A program made the position numbers and the translations under genes. The notes beneath the pieces are model-generated. The model was given only the letters and a program-made list of their open reading frames with translations. It did not search any database and was not told the origin of the DNA. Source: Sindora glabra (taxonomy: Eukaryota > Streptophyta > Magnoliopsida > Fabales > Fabaceae). Taken from it: a DNA stretch of 64,000 nucleotides. Location: contig CM035234.1 of the NCBI GenBank assembly GCA_020226215.1, forward strand, positions 930,001 through 994,000, read 5' to 3'. How positions within the stretch are numbered: position 1 is the first letter of the stretch; every line of letters begins with the position of its first letter. Of the stretch, positions 37,485-49,781 are shown one piece after another.

Positions 37485-37486
37485 AA
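36406..37486. other. Spacer and promoter/5' UTR region of the ACR11-like gene
   Basis: The stretch 36406-36840 is AT-rich without a gene. From about 36940 the composition becomes balanced. A CT tract at 37220-37235 and a GA tract at 37457-37483 precede the start codon, typical of plant leader regions. TATATAAATT at 37441 is TATA-like but only 46 bases before the ATG, so the true start of transcription may be further upstream. Confidence 0.5.
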
Positions 37487-40400
37487 ATGGCTGTGGCTAC
37501 GAGTGCTTGGAACCTTGGACCTCGCTTCATTGCTGACAATAGTAGCTTCAGAGCTTCAGAGAAATTCATATGCAGTGGACCTCTCTTCAATACTTCTTCC
37601 GGGTTTGTTATTACCAGACCACCATGTATTCTTCGGGGAAAAAGGTATGCTAAATGAGTTTTTTTCGTTTTTTTCCCCCTCTTTCTATCTGATAAGGTTT
37701 ATTAGTGTTAACATTGATTTAGTGGAAATTCATAGCATGTTAATTCCGGAATTATAGTTTGTTCTGATTATTCATCGCTTGTGTAAATGGGATATATATC
37801 TGATAAGGAGTGCTAACTGAGTTTTTTTCCTCTCTCCCTCTCTCTCTATCTGGTAAGGTTTATTAGTGTTAACATTGATTTAGTGGGAATTCATAGCATG
37901 TTAATTCTGGAATTATAGTTTGTTCTGATTATTTATCTCTTGTGTAAATGGCATATATATCTGAGTGGTAAGTAGGAAATTTGGAGGAATAATTTGTAAT
38001 CCGAATAATTGGGCAGTTGGTAGGATGAGTGCTAAGAAGTGCTCTAATTCTCCAACTATATTTGCACCTTTGTGGCTTTGTCGCTTGAGGCAATTCATAG
38101 ACATTTAGATACTTGCAAAGTGAGCGTAACCATCTGCTAGGATCGCAGTCCACGCCACAATGATGTGTGCCCATTCTCTCTGCTAATTGTACGCATATAA
38201 TTTTGTCAGATTGTCATCTTCAAGAACTATAATTATCCCCCGTGCGGCACCTGTAACTAATGTTGAGGTATTTAGAAGATCAACCTATATGATGGTCATG
38301 TACTTGTGGTAGAAAATTCATTTTTTTTCCATGCTTGCTGACAGGATGGAAATCAAGGTGACACTGATACCATTCCAACTCCTGTTGTTATAATTGACCA
38401 AGACTCTGATCCGGATGCAACTGTGGTGGAGGTAACTTTTGGTGATAGGCTGGGGGCGCTTCTTGATACAGTAAGCCATTCCTATAATTGTGCTTATCCT
38501 TCCTTGTCTTGTATGCATTTTTTACTGGCTTTTCAGAATTTATGGAGTAAGTGGTTTAGCATTCTGTATTATCTTTACATTTCAATGAGACACAGTTGAT
38601 GATGTGCAGTAATTATACTTTTAGAAGAATAATCTTTACATGGACTGCAGATGAATGCATTAAAGAATTTAGGCCTCAATGTTGTTAAGGCAAATGTCTT
38701 TCTGGATTCCTCTGGGAAGCACAACAAATTTTCCATCACAAAAGCGTAAGTATTGCATGTATTATGTGATATGTATGTAATTTTAGGTTTTTCTCTTGTC
38801 CTATTGCTGATATGCGCTAAAAAATGGTTATCTTTTGCCTCTGGGAATCTTTTATTCCAGTACTAGCCTGTGTTGATTCCTCTATCATTTGATTGATTAC
38901 TGTCCTGTTGCAAGGGAAAGGATTAAATTAAAGTTAATGCTGCCGTAAATGGGGGGAAAAAGGATAACATGGGTAGTTTTCTAATACCACAATTGATTTT
39001 CTGTTATTATCTTGTATTTGCAAAGTCATGATAAGAGGGACTATTCTTGTAGAAGGAGTCCTTTGTCTGGCTCTAAATTGAGCCTCTTCTCTGGCTTGGG
39101 GTGTCTGGTCACAAGATTGTATATGCGTGCAAACAATGTTAAAATTAGCATGTCTGATAATATTCAAGATACCTTCATTGAATTGATGTGCTGATGGAGC
39201 TCCTTTTTTTTTTTTTTTTTTGGGGGGGGGGGGGGGGGGGCAGCGATACTGGTAGAAAAGTGGAAGAGCCGGAGTTGTTAGAGGCAATTCGTTTGACAAT
39301 TATTAATAATATGATCCAGTATCACCCAGTATGCTTCCCGACTGCCCTGCTTTTTATTTTAGAACAAAAGTTGGTTTATTATCTTCCAGTCAGTTCACTG
39401 CTTGTGATTGGAATTAAATGTCAAACTCGTGATCCAGGAATCAAGTGCCCAATTGGCAATGGGAGCAGCTTTTGGACTAGTGCCTCCAAAACAACAGGTG
39501 TTGAATGCTTATACGTTACTTTCTCCTGCTAAACATGTTATTATTAATAAGAAAACACTTTTCTTTATGAGTTCTTGTGCCTCTCTTTTCTAAGGCAGCC
39601 ACTGGTAAACATTAATCACTATTGAAGCCATAGCAGCAAAACTCCTGCAGCAATAATGTACTCTTTATCCTTCTTAGTTTCTTCCCAGGCCTCTCTGCCC
39701 CCCCCCCCCCCCCTTTTTTTTTGGGAATTTAAGACCACAGTGAAAATTTGACAAAATTTATGAACATTGTTTTTTGAGTTGATTGTTTAATATTGTCTCT
39801 GGCTTTTTTGGCACCATATTTACCTGGCTTAAGTTTGTTGACACGTTTCAGGTTGACGTGGACATAGCAACCCACATCAAAATCTCTGATGATGGCCCAG
39901 ATCGAAGGTAATTCATACATCTATTTCTACATCTCTGCATGATATCTATCTGATCCTAACAAAATACTTTGTTAATGAGACCCTCGTACTATATAAGCTC
40001 TTGACCTCAATGCCATGTTTGATTTAGTATGCTGCTTCTGGACAATACATGTATGCTGTTAGCTTACTTGTTTTTCCTTTTGCAGTTTGCTTTATGTCGA
40101 GGCAGCTGATCGACCTGGATTACTAGTGGATCTTGTAAGGATTATTACCGACATTAATATTGCTGTTGAATCTGGAGAATTTGATACAGAGGTAAATGGA
40201 TGGTGGCCAAACCGATACAACAAATTCCATTAGTATGGTAGTTCAAACTTACTGTGTCATTCTCTTCTCTAACGTTTCTTTTTGAACAAAAGGGGCTGTT
40301 AGCGAAGGCAAAGTTTCATGTCAGCTACAATGGTAAAGCAATCATCAAGCCTCTCCAGCTGGTAACTAGAACAAATTTGTTAACAATATTTGTTTTCCAT

Positions 40401-40567
40401 AGGCTATAACGAAGTTTGATCCTTCTGATGAACTTCTAGAATGACATGTCAATGTTGTCCTCAAGTTTATGCACTGATCCAATTTGATCTCTATCATCTT
40501 GAAGGTTCTTTCAAACAGCTTAAGATATTATTTGAGGCGACCAACAACTGAGGAAGCCAGTTTCTGA
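37487..40567 (+). CDS. ACR11: ACT domain-containing protein ACR11-like, chloroplast
   Basis: Ten exons are supported: 37487-37644, 38210-38267, 38345-38470, 38651-38745, 39244-39328, 39438-39497, 39852-39907, 40086-40191, 40293-40361 and 40505-40567. All have GT-AG borders and matching phases, giving 291 aa. The first 60-70 residues are Ser/Arg-rich, like a plastid transit peptide. The first ACT domain begins around residue 98 (VEVTFGDRLGALLDTMNALK) and runs to KHNKFSITKADTGRKVEEPE. A linker with QLAMGAAFGLVPP follows. The second ACT domain starts at residue 213 (SLLYVEAADRPGLLVDL) and runs to VESGEFDTEGLLAKAKFHVSY. The end is RRPTTEEASF. Arabidopsis ACR11 is a plastid protein linked to glutamine synthetase 2; ACR12 is its close paralogue and cannot be fully excluded. 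The acceptor of exon 5 follows a T18G19 run. Convergent with the HLS1-like gene. Confidence 0.93.
37660..37980 (+). repeat. 161-bp tandem duplication in ACR11-like intron 1
   Basis: AAGGTTTATTAGTGTTAACA at 37694 recurs at 37855, and the following words (GATTTAGTGG, TTCATAGCATGTTAATTC, GTAAATGG.ATATATATCTG) repeat too. Differences are few, so the duplication is young. Neither copy contains exon sequence. Confidence 0.9.
39204..39243 (+). repeat. T18-G19 homopolymer block forming the exon 5 splice acceptor
   Basis: Eighteen T (39204-39221) are followed by nineteen G (39222-39240) and CAG (39241-39243); exon 5 starts at 39244. The polypyrimidine tract is thus separated from the AG by a run of G. 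Homopolymer length may be affected by sequencing error. Confidence 0.85.
39698..39722 (+). repeat. C16-T9 homopolymer block in ACR11-like intron 6
   Basis: Sixteen C (39698-39713) are followed by nine T (39714-39722), inside the intron between exons ending at 39497 and starting at 39852. The C run is complementary to the G19 run at 39222-39240. Confidence 0.9.
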
Positions 40568-40941
40568 GTGGTGTCTCTGAAGCAAAGGGATGGTATTATG
40601 TTTGCTTTGGGAACATAACTAGATGGAATTGTGGAATCTTGTATCCATTTTCATCATTTGGAAGACATTTCATCATAATAGTTACAACTTGCAATCAGAG
40701 AAAGACAAAAAGTGGATTTATCTGCATATTGTTCCTTAATGAATTATGGAACCTTTCTGTACCCTCTTGACACGAGGCTTAGGTGAAAGTGGTATGAATA
40801 AAAACAGTCAAATTAACTCACGATAGTTTCATTAGGGGGGGTTGAGCTCCATAATTATCTGAGACTACTCTTCTAACATAGTGAAGTCGTGTCAATTTAA
40901 CAGTGTAAGTAATATGTAGCTTCAAAGATATTTGTTAGAAC
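40568..40941. other. Convergent 3' UTR region
   Basis: The 374 bases between the stop codons of the ACR11-like (+) and HLS1-like (-) genes should carry both 3' ends. GAATAAAAAC at 40796 is a plausible plus-strand polyadenylation signal. No other feature is seen. Confidence 0.5.
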
Positions 40942-42929
40942 CTAAAAATCACGAGGGTCGACAAATATAGCTGGTGAAGAGGGTGCAGAAGTGATCCAAT
41001 CAGATGCCCCACCTTTTTCTTGTATATCCTGATTTCCATCCTCAAGATTCTTAATGCACCATATGTCCTCAGCCCATGAGAATTTCCTCCAATGTGGGAC
41101 TGCCTCTCTAACTGGGTCCCTTTGGCCCAATTCAGCTGCAATGGCCCCACATCCACCATCATTCCTAGCCATGTTATGAACAAATGCACATAAAGACTTC
41201 ATGAGGACCCCACCGAGCTTCCCCTCCATGTGTAGCCCGTACAGAAGATAAACCCCAAATGGCCTAAACACATCGGGGAAAGAAGGCAGCCTAAGCCATG
41301 GCATCCATTCATCCAGTAACCTTGTACCTACACAGCAAGCATGTGCTAGTGGTGAAACTCCTTTTACTTGTAATTTGAACACTTCTTTGGTATTCCACAC
41401 ACTTAATATCGCATAACTGGGAGGAAGAATTCCTGTTTTTGGATCCCATTTGGGAAGGCACCTCTTGGGAATGGCCATAAAAGTGCCTAAATTGAGCTTG
41501 TTAGACAGAATTAAGTTTAGGTCCTTAGGGTAAAATTCTGAGTTAGCAAAAATATTGCGGTAAATGGAGGTGGCTAGGCGCGGCGGAAGGCAAACTGTGG
41601 CAGCGGTGGAGCTTGTTGGCTTGTAGTGAGCATGAACAGGTTGCACCAGCATGCTTAGAGTTCTGAACTTTGAGTAGCCACATTTTTTTGTGAACAAATT
41701 GATGGAAGGCTCATTTGTACAGTCAGTGGCCATATATGCATACTTTGCTCCCTTTTGCTTGCACCATTCTTCTAAATGTTCAATTAGTTTTGTGCCAATG
41801 CCAAGTCTCCTGCAAATGCCAAGAGAAATTCTTAATTTTTCTTTTTATTTGGATATTCATGAACAAAAGGTTTTATAGAGCTCTTGTATTTTGGAATGCC
41901 AGTCCCCTTTAAATTGATAACTAATTAAAAGAAGTGAAGTAGGAATTCGAATGAATGATAGAATCCTGCGCATTGTTTGAACTGAATAGAAAATAGTCGC
42001 TGGTGGGCCACGCTGTCTGTATGAACTTAGTATCAAATTCAATGAGAGATTTGAAAACAAGAATAAGATATCCCGTCCGATTACAAATGTCAATGACAGG
42101 CTAGCTTGCTTATTCATGTATCCCTGATTCCAGGAACATTGCTCTTTTTCTTTTTCAGAATCCAATTCCCTCAACTTTCTAATCTATTTGGCTTCCCCTG
42201 TTCTATAAGATCAGAATGGAATTAATTATCCGGAAAGAAAGAATGAGTATGAGTAGCGTTGCTAAACACATTATTGTTCACGCTATTTCTTACACGTTTC
42301 TAATCAAATTGGATTCAAGAAATAATGTATCTGTATATACAAAAATATTATATATGCAACAACTAACATTTTTTCTATGTGAATTGTACATGCATCAAAA
42401 ACCAATATCACTTTTATTTTTTTTCCCCAACTGTTCTAATGGCTTTTGGATTTAAACGAACCAAACTCAGGAAAAGGCTGAATAGAGTTACCTGTGCGTG
42501 GGTGAGACCCTGAGCCCCAAAAGATAGGCCAACTTTACGTAAACCGATTTCCCTCTCGTAACTGTTTTTACGCATCCTCTTATCACCCCTACAATTTCTC
42601 CTCCTTCTCCATATTCAGCAACCTGTTAAATTCATGAGTTGATTCAAATATTAAAGTGGAATGAAACCTAAAACAAAAAGGAAAAAGAATGATACTATCA
42701 TTACCAGCATGACATGTATTGGAAAGTGACGGATTCTGCAAATGGGGTCACCCATGAGATCAGTGACAAGAGATGGCTTTCCTCTTTGCCCAACTTCACA
42801 AAGCCTCTCCATTTTCTCTACACCCACCTTGTGCTTTTCTTCTTCATACTCTCTCACCACCAAAAATGGCTCTTCCACCGTCTCCAACGGCGGTTTTGGC
42901 CAACTTTCAGCTGCTATCTTCAGAGACAT
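40942..42929 (-). CDS. HOOKLESS1-like N-acetyltransferase (GNAT family)
   Basis: Three exons are supported, 42929-42705, 42622-42492 and 41809-40942, with matching phases (0, then 2), giving 407 aa; HLS1 of Arabidopsis is about the same length. Exon 1 has VVREYEEEKHKVGVEKMERLC and DPICRIRHFP. Exon 2 has GVIRGCVKTVTRG and LAYLLGLRVSPTH. Exon 3 begins in the acetyl-CoA loop RRLGIGTKL (residues 119-127) and continues with ATDCTNEPSINLF, GYSKFRTLSMLV, LSNKLNLGTF, SVWNTKEVFKL, PFGVYLLYGL and the end IFVDPRDF. HLS1-type proteins are nuclear, act in apical hook formation and ethylene/auxin cross-talk, and are thought to acetylate histones. The only possible start gives about 22 residues before the usual VVRE beginning. 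It resembles HLS1-like members rather than HLS1 itself. Confidence 0.92.
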
Positions 42930-43011
42930 GGATCAAATATAGCTTTTGCCCCTTCTGGGTTGTGCTTTCTTTCTAGGCTTCAATGTCCATGGCCCTATCT
43001 ACATGCGTGTC

Positions 43012-43020
43012 TATTATATA
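43012..43020 (-). promoter_or_regulatory. Possible TATA box of the HLS1-like gene
   Basis: The minus strand reads TATATAATA at 43020-43012, about 85 bases before the ATG at 42929, a usual distance for a plant TATA box with a short leader. No experimental start site is known from the sequence. Confidence 0.45.
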
Positions 43021-43029
43021 CATCCTATG

Positions 43030-46000
43030 AACCCGATAATACGCTGATGTGGCACCTCCCTTGTGAATCTTTTCTTTCTATTGTATATTACATCATACTC
43101 CTATCCTTTTTTTTTTTTTTTTGGCAGTGTGGTGAGTGGGAGTGATCCAATACATCATGTCCATATCCAAAAGATGCGCATTCTCGTATATATATACTTT
43201 CTTTTTCTAATAACAGAGAAGACAGTCTAGATATAATGTCAATTATTGTTGACGTCTAGAGGTACTTGGTCTTCACATAAGAGGGACAAAAGGGATTGGA
43301 ATATATCGAAAGAAAAATTAGAGGTACGCAATCTGTTATATAATAAACACCCAAAAGAAAAATAAATAAAAAACCGGATAATGATGACTTTATGATAATT
43401 ACAACAGTGACAGCAGTATCAGTTTAAGTGTGGTTTATCTGCGTTGAAAAGAATTGACCTGAGCGCAGGAATTGGTCTTTTCTTGCTAACAGAAGTATAT
43501 TAGTTACCACTATCTTTAAAAGTTGAAGGATTAAAATGATGAGGCTTTTTGTCCATTCAAGCCCTGAATACTGATTAAACCGTCCAAGTAACCCATATCT
43601 TTTGGCTAAATTTTCTCATGATGCGGCTGCTACCATAATTTTGGGGACATAATAAAAAATTACTTGTAAATTATTATGAACGATTTTTTTTTCTTTAATG
43701 GTAGTAGTACTTAAATCATTATACATACATGTAACGCTTGAAATTGAACTCAAAATATAAAGTAAAGTAAAGCTTTCAAGCAACATTATATATAATTTTA
43801 ATTAAATATTTTTTATTAAATTGATTGATTTTTTCCCTAAAATAAGATTAAATTATAGAAAATATAGTGGATCTAGGCTATGTCTAAACTTTAGACTAAG
43901 ATGAAAATTGGCATAAGAAAGAGTGTTATATGTATGAAAAAAATTACTTTTAACTTTCTTCGGATCGTATGTGTTAAGGATCATCTGGCACAAAGAAGTA
44001 ATAAATGAAATTATCTTGTATTCTTTGAAATCATGATGGTCAATCACACTTTTCAGTTAAAGTGATTAGTTTCTAAATCTATTATAATATATATAGAGAG
44101 AATATATGAATTTGATCATGAATAATGAAATGTAATATTAGGAGTATTTTTTTATTTAAAACCCTAACAAAATTTGTTATAAAAGTAAATTAAATTTACA
44201 TTTATAATAATGAATCCCACTTCTCTAAGTGCTCGCATTAAAAAAGAATTCTAAATTGCAATGAATCACTTGGCATTCTTTGTTTGAAATTTTGCCAAGT
44301 GTTACAGACACCAGAAGCTTCAACGTTATCATATTAGTTTCCTTTGGCCAATTATTGATGGAGATTGGATGAAAAAGCATGGCAGTGACCACGTTTTTGG
44401 TGAACATGTGGGATGAAGATGGTGATGATAGCCATCATCATATTATGCGCAAATATAGTTCCTTTTTTCAATTGCTATCTTACTATTCCTCTGTTTGTTT
44501 ATGTATTAAAGGATGGTGCCAAATGATTATAAAAGAACAAAGTGTAGATGGCTATTTCCCTAGTTACAAGCTTCACTTGGCTAACCCTATATTTCTAAGC
44601 TAGCTGATGCGTCTTCTTCCTAATTTAGGATGACATTTGCTCTTCATATGTGCAACATTGTGGTCCAAATGTACCGAAACTTACCTCTTTGGGAAAAAAA
44701 TACTTTAATCTAAAAATTCTGGGAACTTTGAGTCATATCATTACCACAAATGATGCATGCAAATTGTTCGGAAACAAAAGAGAAATTCTTTTATCATCAG
44801 AAACAAAGGCGTCCGGATGCAGAAAATGGAGAACCAAAGTTTGATAATCCAATAGAAAATATGTTAATCTTAAGCGGAGTTTACTTGCCAATAAACAAAG
44901 GTTGGTATTTCAAAAATGATCTGAAAAGAGAAAAATTCATTAATACTTTAATATGAATTTCTAAGAAAAATGCCACTGCATATTTAGTCATGTGGCTAAT
45001 CACCTCTTTTCTCATTGTCCGAACGTTGAAAGCAGAAAATTTTATTCTTCTCGTTCTCTATCTTGTTTGTATACCTGAATTTGCTCCGAGAAAGTAGAAT
45101 GTCAACCTGAAATCGAGTAGTACCTAAATTTGTGCCTAACAAAACACGAGATAATTCATTTTGTGTGCATATATGAAAATTGAGAAAAAGGGAAAGGACA
45201 CCCTATTTCATATGCCACACTCTTGATGCCAAGGTAATAAAACAAAATTCAAAACCATGACGAAAAATGACGACTATTTTAGTACTTCTTTAATGTCTTC
45301 TACCCTGTGTGTATATATTCATATAATTACTTCCGATGAAATAAAGATACTCTCCATTTATTGAGAAAGAGAGGGGGAGAGAGAGAGAGAGGAAGATTTT
45401 AAGAAAAAGATAGATACTAAAAAATGTATTAAAATAATAGATCCCAGTAAAAGTAAATAAGTCTCAGAATAAAGATTGTTTATTTATTTCTTTCAAAAGA
45501 GGGAAAGGAAAAGAAAATGATTCAAAATTTTTTGGACCAGATCAACATATATTTATATCTTTTCAATATACCTAAATAAATGCACTTTGAGAAAAATTTT
45601 CTAGGAATTTTTTAAGTTATGTTTTTTCTTTGTTTATGTTAAAAAAAAGTGCCACTTTTGGTACAAATTTATTACTTATATCGTAATTTACTATTTTGAC
45701 CTTAACTTCTCTTGTATTATAAATATCTTGAAAAAGAAAATAAGAGAATTTTCACATTCAAACCATTGTGTTCATTTTTTTTATTTGACTAATAAATTGT
45801 AAAGTTCCGCATTTATTAAAAATAAAATTTAAATATAATATATAAGATATTAAATTTGATTACTCTAATAATTTAGACTAATTTTTTTTAAATGAATGAA
45901 TTAAATCTAACAGTTGTTTTGAAACATTCAGTTAAGTTGAATGTGACATAAATCATCTTTAAAGAAATTGTTCAGTAAGTGCCAACATTAAAAAAAAAAA

Positions 46001-48750
46001 AAATCGTTAAAAGGGAAATACTTTCTTCAATTTAGTTATAATTTTCATATAGTATATTATCCAATATGACAGATTTCTAGGGAGCATTGAATGCCCTCCG
46101 ATCCAATATTGCTATGAGTTGTCCAAAGTGATTTTTGTGCGGTTCTTATCAGTCTCATTGGATTTACGACGGCAAATGAGCATTCGATTCTGATATGTTC
46201 AACAGATTTATTATATCGAACATATTATTGTGTTCTTGTAGTGAATTAATGAGAAGCAAAGGAATTAAAGAGCAATCATTGTCATATATTATAGATATAA
46301 TAATCAAAGATCAAAGAATAGAGATAAATTAATATGGATGGGGCAAAATGCACGGGAATTTATGCCAATTCCCTCTGAGAAACCTCACTTTCCACTATAA
46401 AATTAAATGGTCTATGTATTTAGTTCCCAAAAGACTAAGATTCAACAAAGAAACTCTGAGTTAGTATACATAAGTGAAGAACTATCTTTATTTGCTTTTC
46501 ATTTTCTTTAATGTTATTTTCTTTTTCTCGAGCCCCATCTGTATCCACGTTTCGGTAAGGCTGAATCTTTGAAATATATGAATTTTCTAAGAAGGATAGG
46601 TACTATGGCATGAAAAGATGATAATAATGGACTAAGGTAGGACTCCCCCTAAATCATAGCCGTTGGTGTTGTTGCCTTTTTTATTGCTCTCAACCTCAAA
46701 AATTAGGATAAAAAGCAAAGCTTTTTCTCCTTTTATATAAATTAATATTCAATTTTTTTTTTCATATTTGATGTGGAATAGTTTAATAATTTCTCTCACA
46801 CTTGGATGATTAATTAGAAATCCAACATCAATTGATTGTGCTATGAATTATTATATAAAAATGTTATAACTAAATTTTAATACCAATGTTAAATGCCTTA
46901 AAAATTACTGATCTCTTAATTTTATTTTTTGTTAATTTATTTATAAGTGAATTTTAAATTTTTATTAACAACTTTGATTTCATTTTTCTTGACAAGTTAA
47001 AATATCAAGAACTTAGTTGGTAGGGATGACAATAGGGCAGAAAATGAGGGATAAATTGGTTTCATAGTACCTTGTTGTCCCTACTTATGGAGTAATTTAG
47101 GACACCATTATCATAATTCGCAAGATATCAACACTTCATGAAAACAAAAAGTAGAAAAAAATTTAAAAAATAAAGTAAAGAATTTAAAATTTATATATTT
47201 TAAATTTATATATAAGCAATACATAATATTTAATATAGTCTAACAATATAAATCTAAAAATACACATAATTTATTTAAAAATATTAAAATGCAAACGATG
47301 TAACTTCTTATTATATGTTTTTCTTTTTGTTAATTTAGATATAATAATTAAATTAAAAATTAAAAATAATTTTTTTAAAAAAAAATTCAATAGTTAAATT
47401 ATTAAAAAAACCGGATATATTAATACATACACGTATTAATTATGTGATAAAATGTAATTTTAAAATTATGGAACTCCACATGACAAATTGAACTAATACT
47501 ATTCAATATGTTTTGAATTAAAAATATACCTCACACTTTATTTTGCAAGAAAAATTTTGAAAAGTGGTGCTACTTATGATTAAAATGAAGAAAAAAAGGA
47601 GGTATGGAAAGTCTGGAGCTAGGTTTTGTAATTTTAATTGAAAAGGCCCAGTAATCCACCCAACAACAATAGGTTAGTTACGTAGAATATGATGAGTGAA
47701 TCAAATCTTTGGATCCAAAGAGGGATGCATGTTGAAGAATTAGTGTGCCACCTCTCAAAAGCAACATTCCAAAGTAGAGATAGCTATGCATCTAATCTAA
47801 ACTAATTAATATCTTTGTTCGCATTAGCCAAACGCATGAAATTTAAAGGAAGGTTGGCTTTTCTTTTCTTGTGGCGCTTGGCATCACATGATCTAATTGT
47901 GGTCCCTTGCCTAGGAACTTGATCAGTGCGCCCAATCCCTAATCATCATACTATCTTCACTTATAAAATTATGAACTTTAAATCATTATATTACATGTAT
48001 TTTAAATGATTTGTTTGAATTAAAAAAAAAAAAAGGTTATGTTCAAAATAATTTACAAGAGAATGCATTGCAATAAGTATAAACATTGCAGCTGAGGCAA
48101 ACACGTGTAATAATTATGAGGGCTGCATTATCTCAATAACATATTATTGTTTTGGTGATGATCTCAAAGCATAATTAAACTGTTGAAACTTAAGAATCAT
48201 AAAACAAATGGCCTTTTTCGGTTTACCATACGGATATAAATAGTGTACGTAAACACAAACACATGTGCGTACTGTTTGGATAAATTGTTAAGATAAATTA
48301 TCATCAAATGCTAAATTCCGTACGTATCCGATAACTTATTTGATGTGGCTTTTGTTAATTTAATTTGTAAGTTACAGTCTCAAATATACAAAAAAGCTCA
48401 TTAATTTTGATTAATTATTTTCATAATTTCACAAAAAATTATGATACTACTCTCTCTTTTTTTAAAATACAATTTTGGAGGAGTTTAATTCTATTAAATA
48501 AATAAAGTGGTATCGAAAATGAAATAACGTGCGGCGTAGCGGCCAGTTCTTACCAGCGAGAAGGAAATGGATCTGGACACTCACTTAGTAACTTAGGAAA
48601 TGGGCCCAGGACTTGATGAATCCATTAGCTTTGGGCTTAAACACATCACAATCCAGCAACCAAAATGGGCTATACTGAGTAAATTTCAAGCCCAAATTAT
48701 GGCCATCCAATATAGTTTTCTCTGCTTCCATTACGAGCACTCCTTTCCAT
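43030..48750. other. Intergenic spacer, no supportable gene
   Basis: Open frames around 43853-44956 are short and show no domain. A GA-rich microsatellite lies at 45368-45392, and AT-rich stretches are at 45600-47400. The phrase GGGATGACAATAGGGCAG near 47024 resembles a common plant repeat leader but cannot be extended to an element. I see no RNA gene. Confidence 0.5.
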
Positions 48751-48758
48751 AATTGGAA

Positions 48759-48803
48759 TCAGAGAGGAAGACCATCGGGCTCAAGGTGAAGCTCAAATTT
48801 TCC
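48759..48803 (-). pseudogene. Possible orphan terminal exon
   Basis: A strong acceptor with a long pyrimidine tract (CTGATTTTTCTGCTCCGTTTTCAG region, 48804-48835) is followed by 15 codons, GKFELHLEPDGLPL and stop, with a coding-like composition. I do not recognise the protein. The upstream gene body is absent: within about 10 bases of the tract a copia-like LTR begins. It could be the 3' stump of a gene cut off by that insertion, or chance. Confidence 0.3.
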
Positions 48804-48844
48804 CTGAAAACGGAGCAGAAAAATCAGAGAGAAAATGATAGGCA

Positions 48845-49320
48845 TGTTCGAATTTTTACGTGGGTTATTATTAATTGCAAGTATTTATTTATTTATTTAA
48901 TAATATTAGTTGAATAATTATTCAAGAGATTTATATTTTTTGAAATCTAATTTGTTAAAATAATTTATTACTTAAAGTTATAAATACCTGATTTTGAATT
49001 AACTTATTTGGTAGCTAAATTGTAGATCTATACTTTTACTAATCTTTAATAGGAGAGTTTGATAGAATTTTTATTTATATTGACTAAGTTTTCTTTCTAG
49101 TTCAATCATTGGTTTGTCCTATTTAGAATTACACATTCTAGGAGAATGAGAGAAAGATTTATACTTATAGTATTCATTTGAATACTATCTTATTCAAGTG
49201 AATAAATTCACGATAAAAGTATGTTTTCGCATAAATATTAATTTAATATTCTTTTATTTATTATTCTAATATTGATATATGATCTATAAAATCATGTTCT
49301 TGCATCTGATATCAGAGCAT
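48845..49320 (+). mobile_element. Probable copia-type LTR with primer-binding site
   Basis: A TG...CA bounded stretch (TGTTCGAATT at 48845 to CTTGCA at 49304) is followed after two bases by TGATATCAGAGCAT (49307-49320). This is one mismatch from the initiator-tRNA-Met complementary primer site TGGTATCAGAGCA of plant LTR elements. No gag or pol follows; the interior turns into microsatellites. The left border is tentative. Confidence 0.5.
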
Positions 49321-49454
49321 GTTATATTAAACTAGAATATTAATTTAATTAATTATAATTATAATTTAATTTTTATTAATAATTATATATTTTATTAATT
49401 GAAATTTGTTTATATATATACATATAATATTTGGCATGGTGACATTTTAAATTC

Positions 49455-49458
<4 letters not shown>

Positions 49459-49540
<82 letters not shown>
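49459..49540. repeat. (TA)n microsatellite
   Basis: About 41 TA dinucleotides in an unbroken run, followed by ACACATTATG. Confidence 0.95.
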
Positions 49541-49546
<6 letters not shown>

Positions 49547-49741
49547 TATGCTTTCTAGCATTTTATGTCTAGCATTTTGTATGATGCATTTATGTTTTCA
49601 AGAGACATTTTATGTATAAATAAACATTTTGACACTTTACATATGCTTTGACTTATTGATTATTAATAAGTGTGTATATATATAAATCGAGTTTTACATT
49701 TTGATGTTTTCTTATATATATGTGGTTAATGCAGTTTCACG

Positions 49742-49745
<4 letters not shown>

Positions 49746-49777
<32 letters not shown>
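49746..49777 (+). repeat. (CA)n microsatellite
   Basis: About 15-16 CA dinucleotides (ACACAC run) about 200 bases after the TA microsatellite. Confidence 0.9.

Positions 49778-49781
<4 letters not shown>

Noticed and set aside
41857..42174. 105-codon minus-strand frame within the HLS1-like gene
   Set aside because: It lies wholly inside the intron between exons 42622-42492 and 41809-40942 and lacks family similarity.
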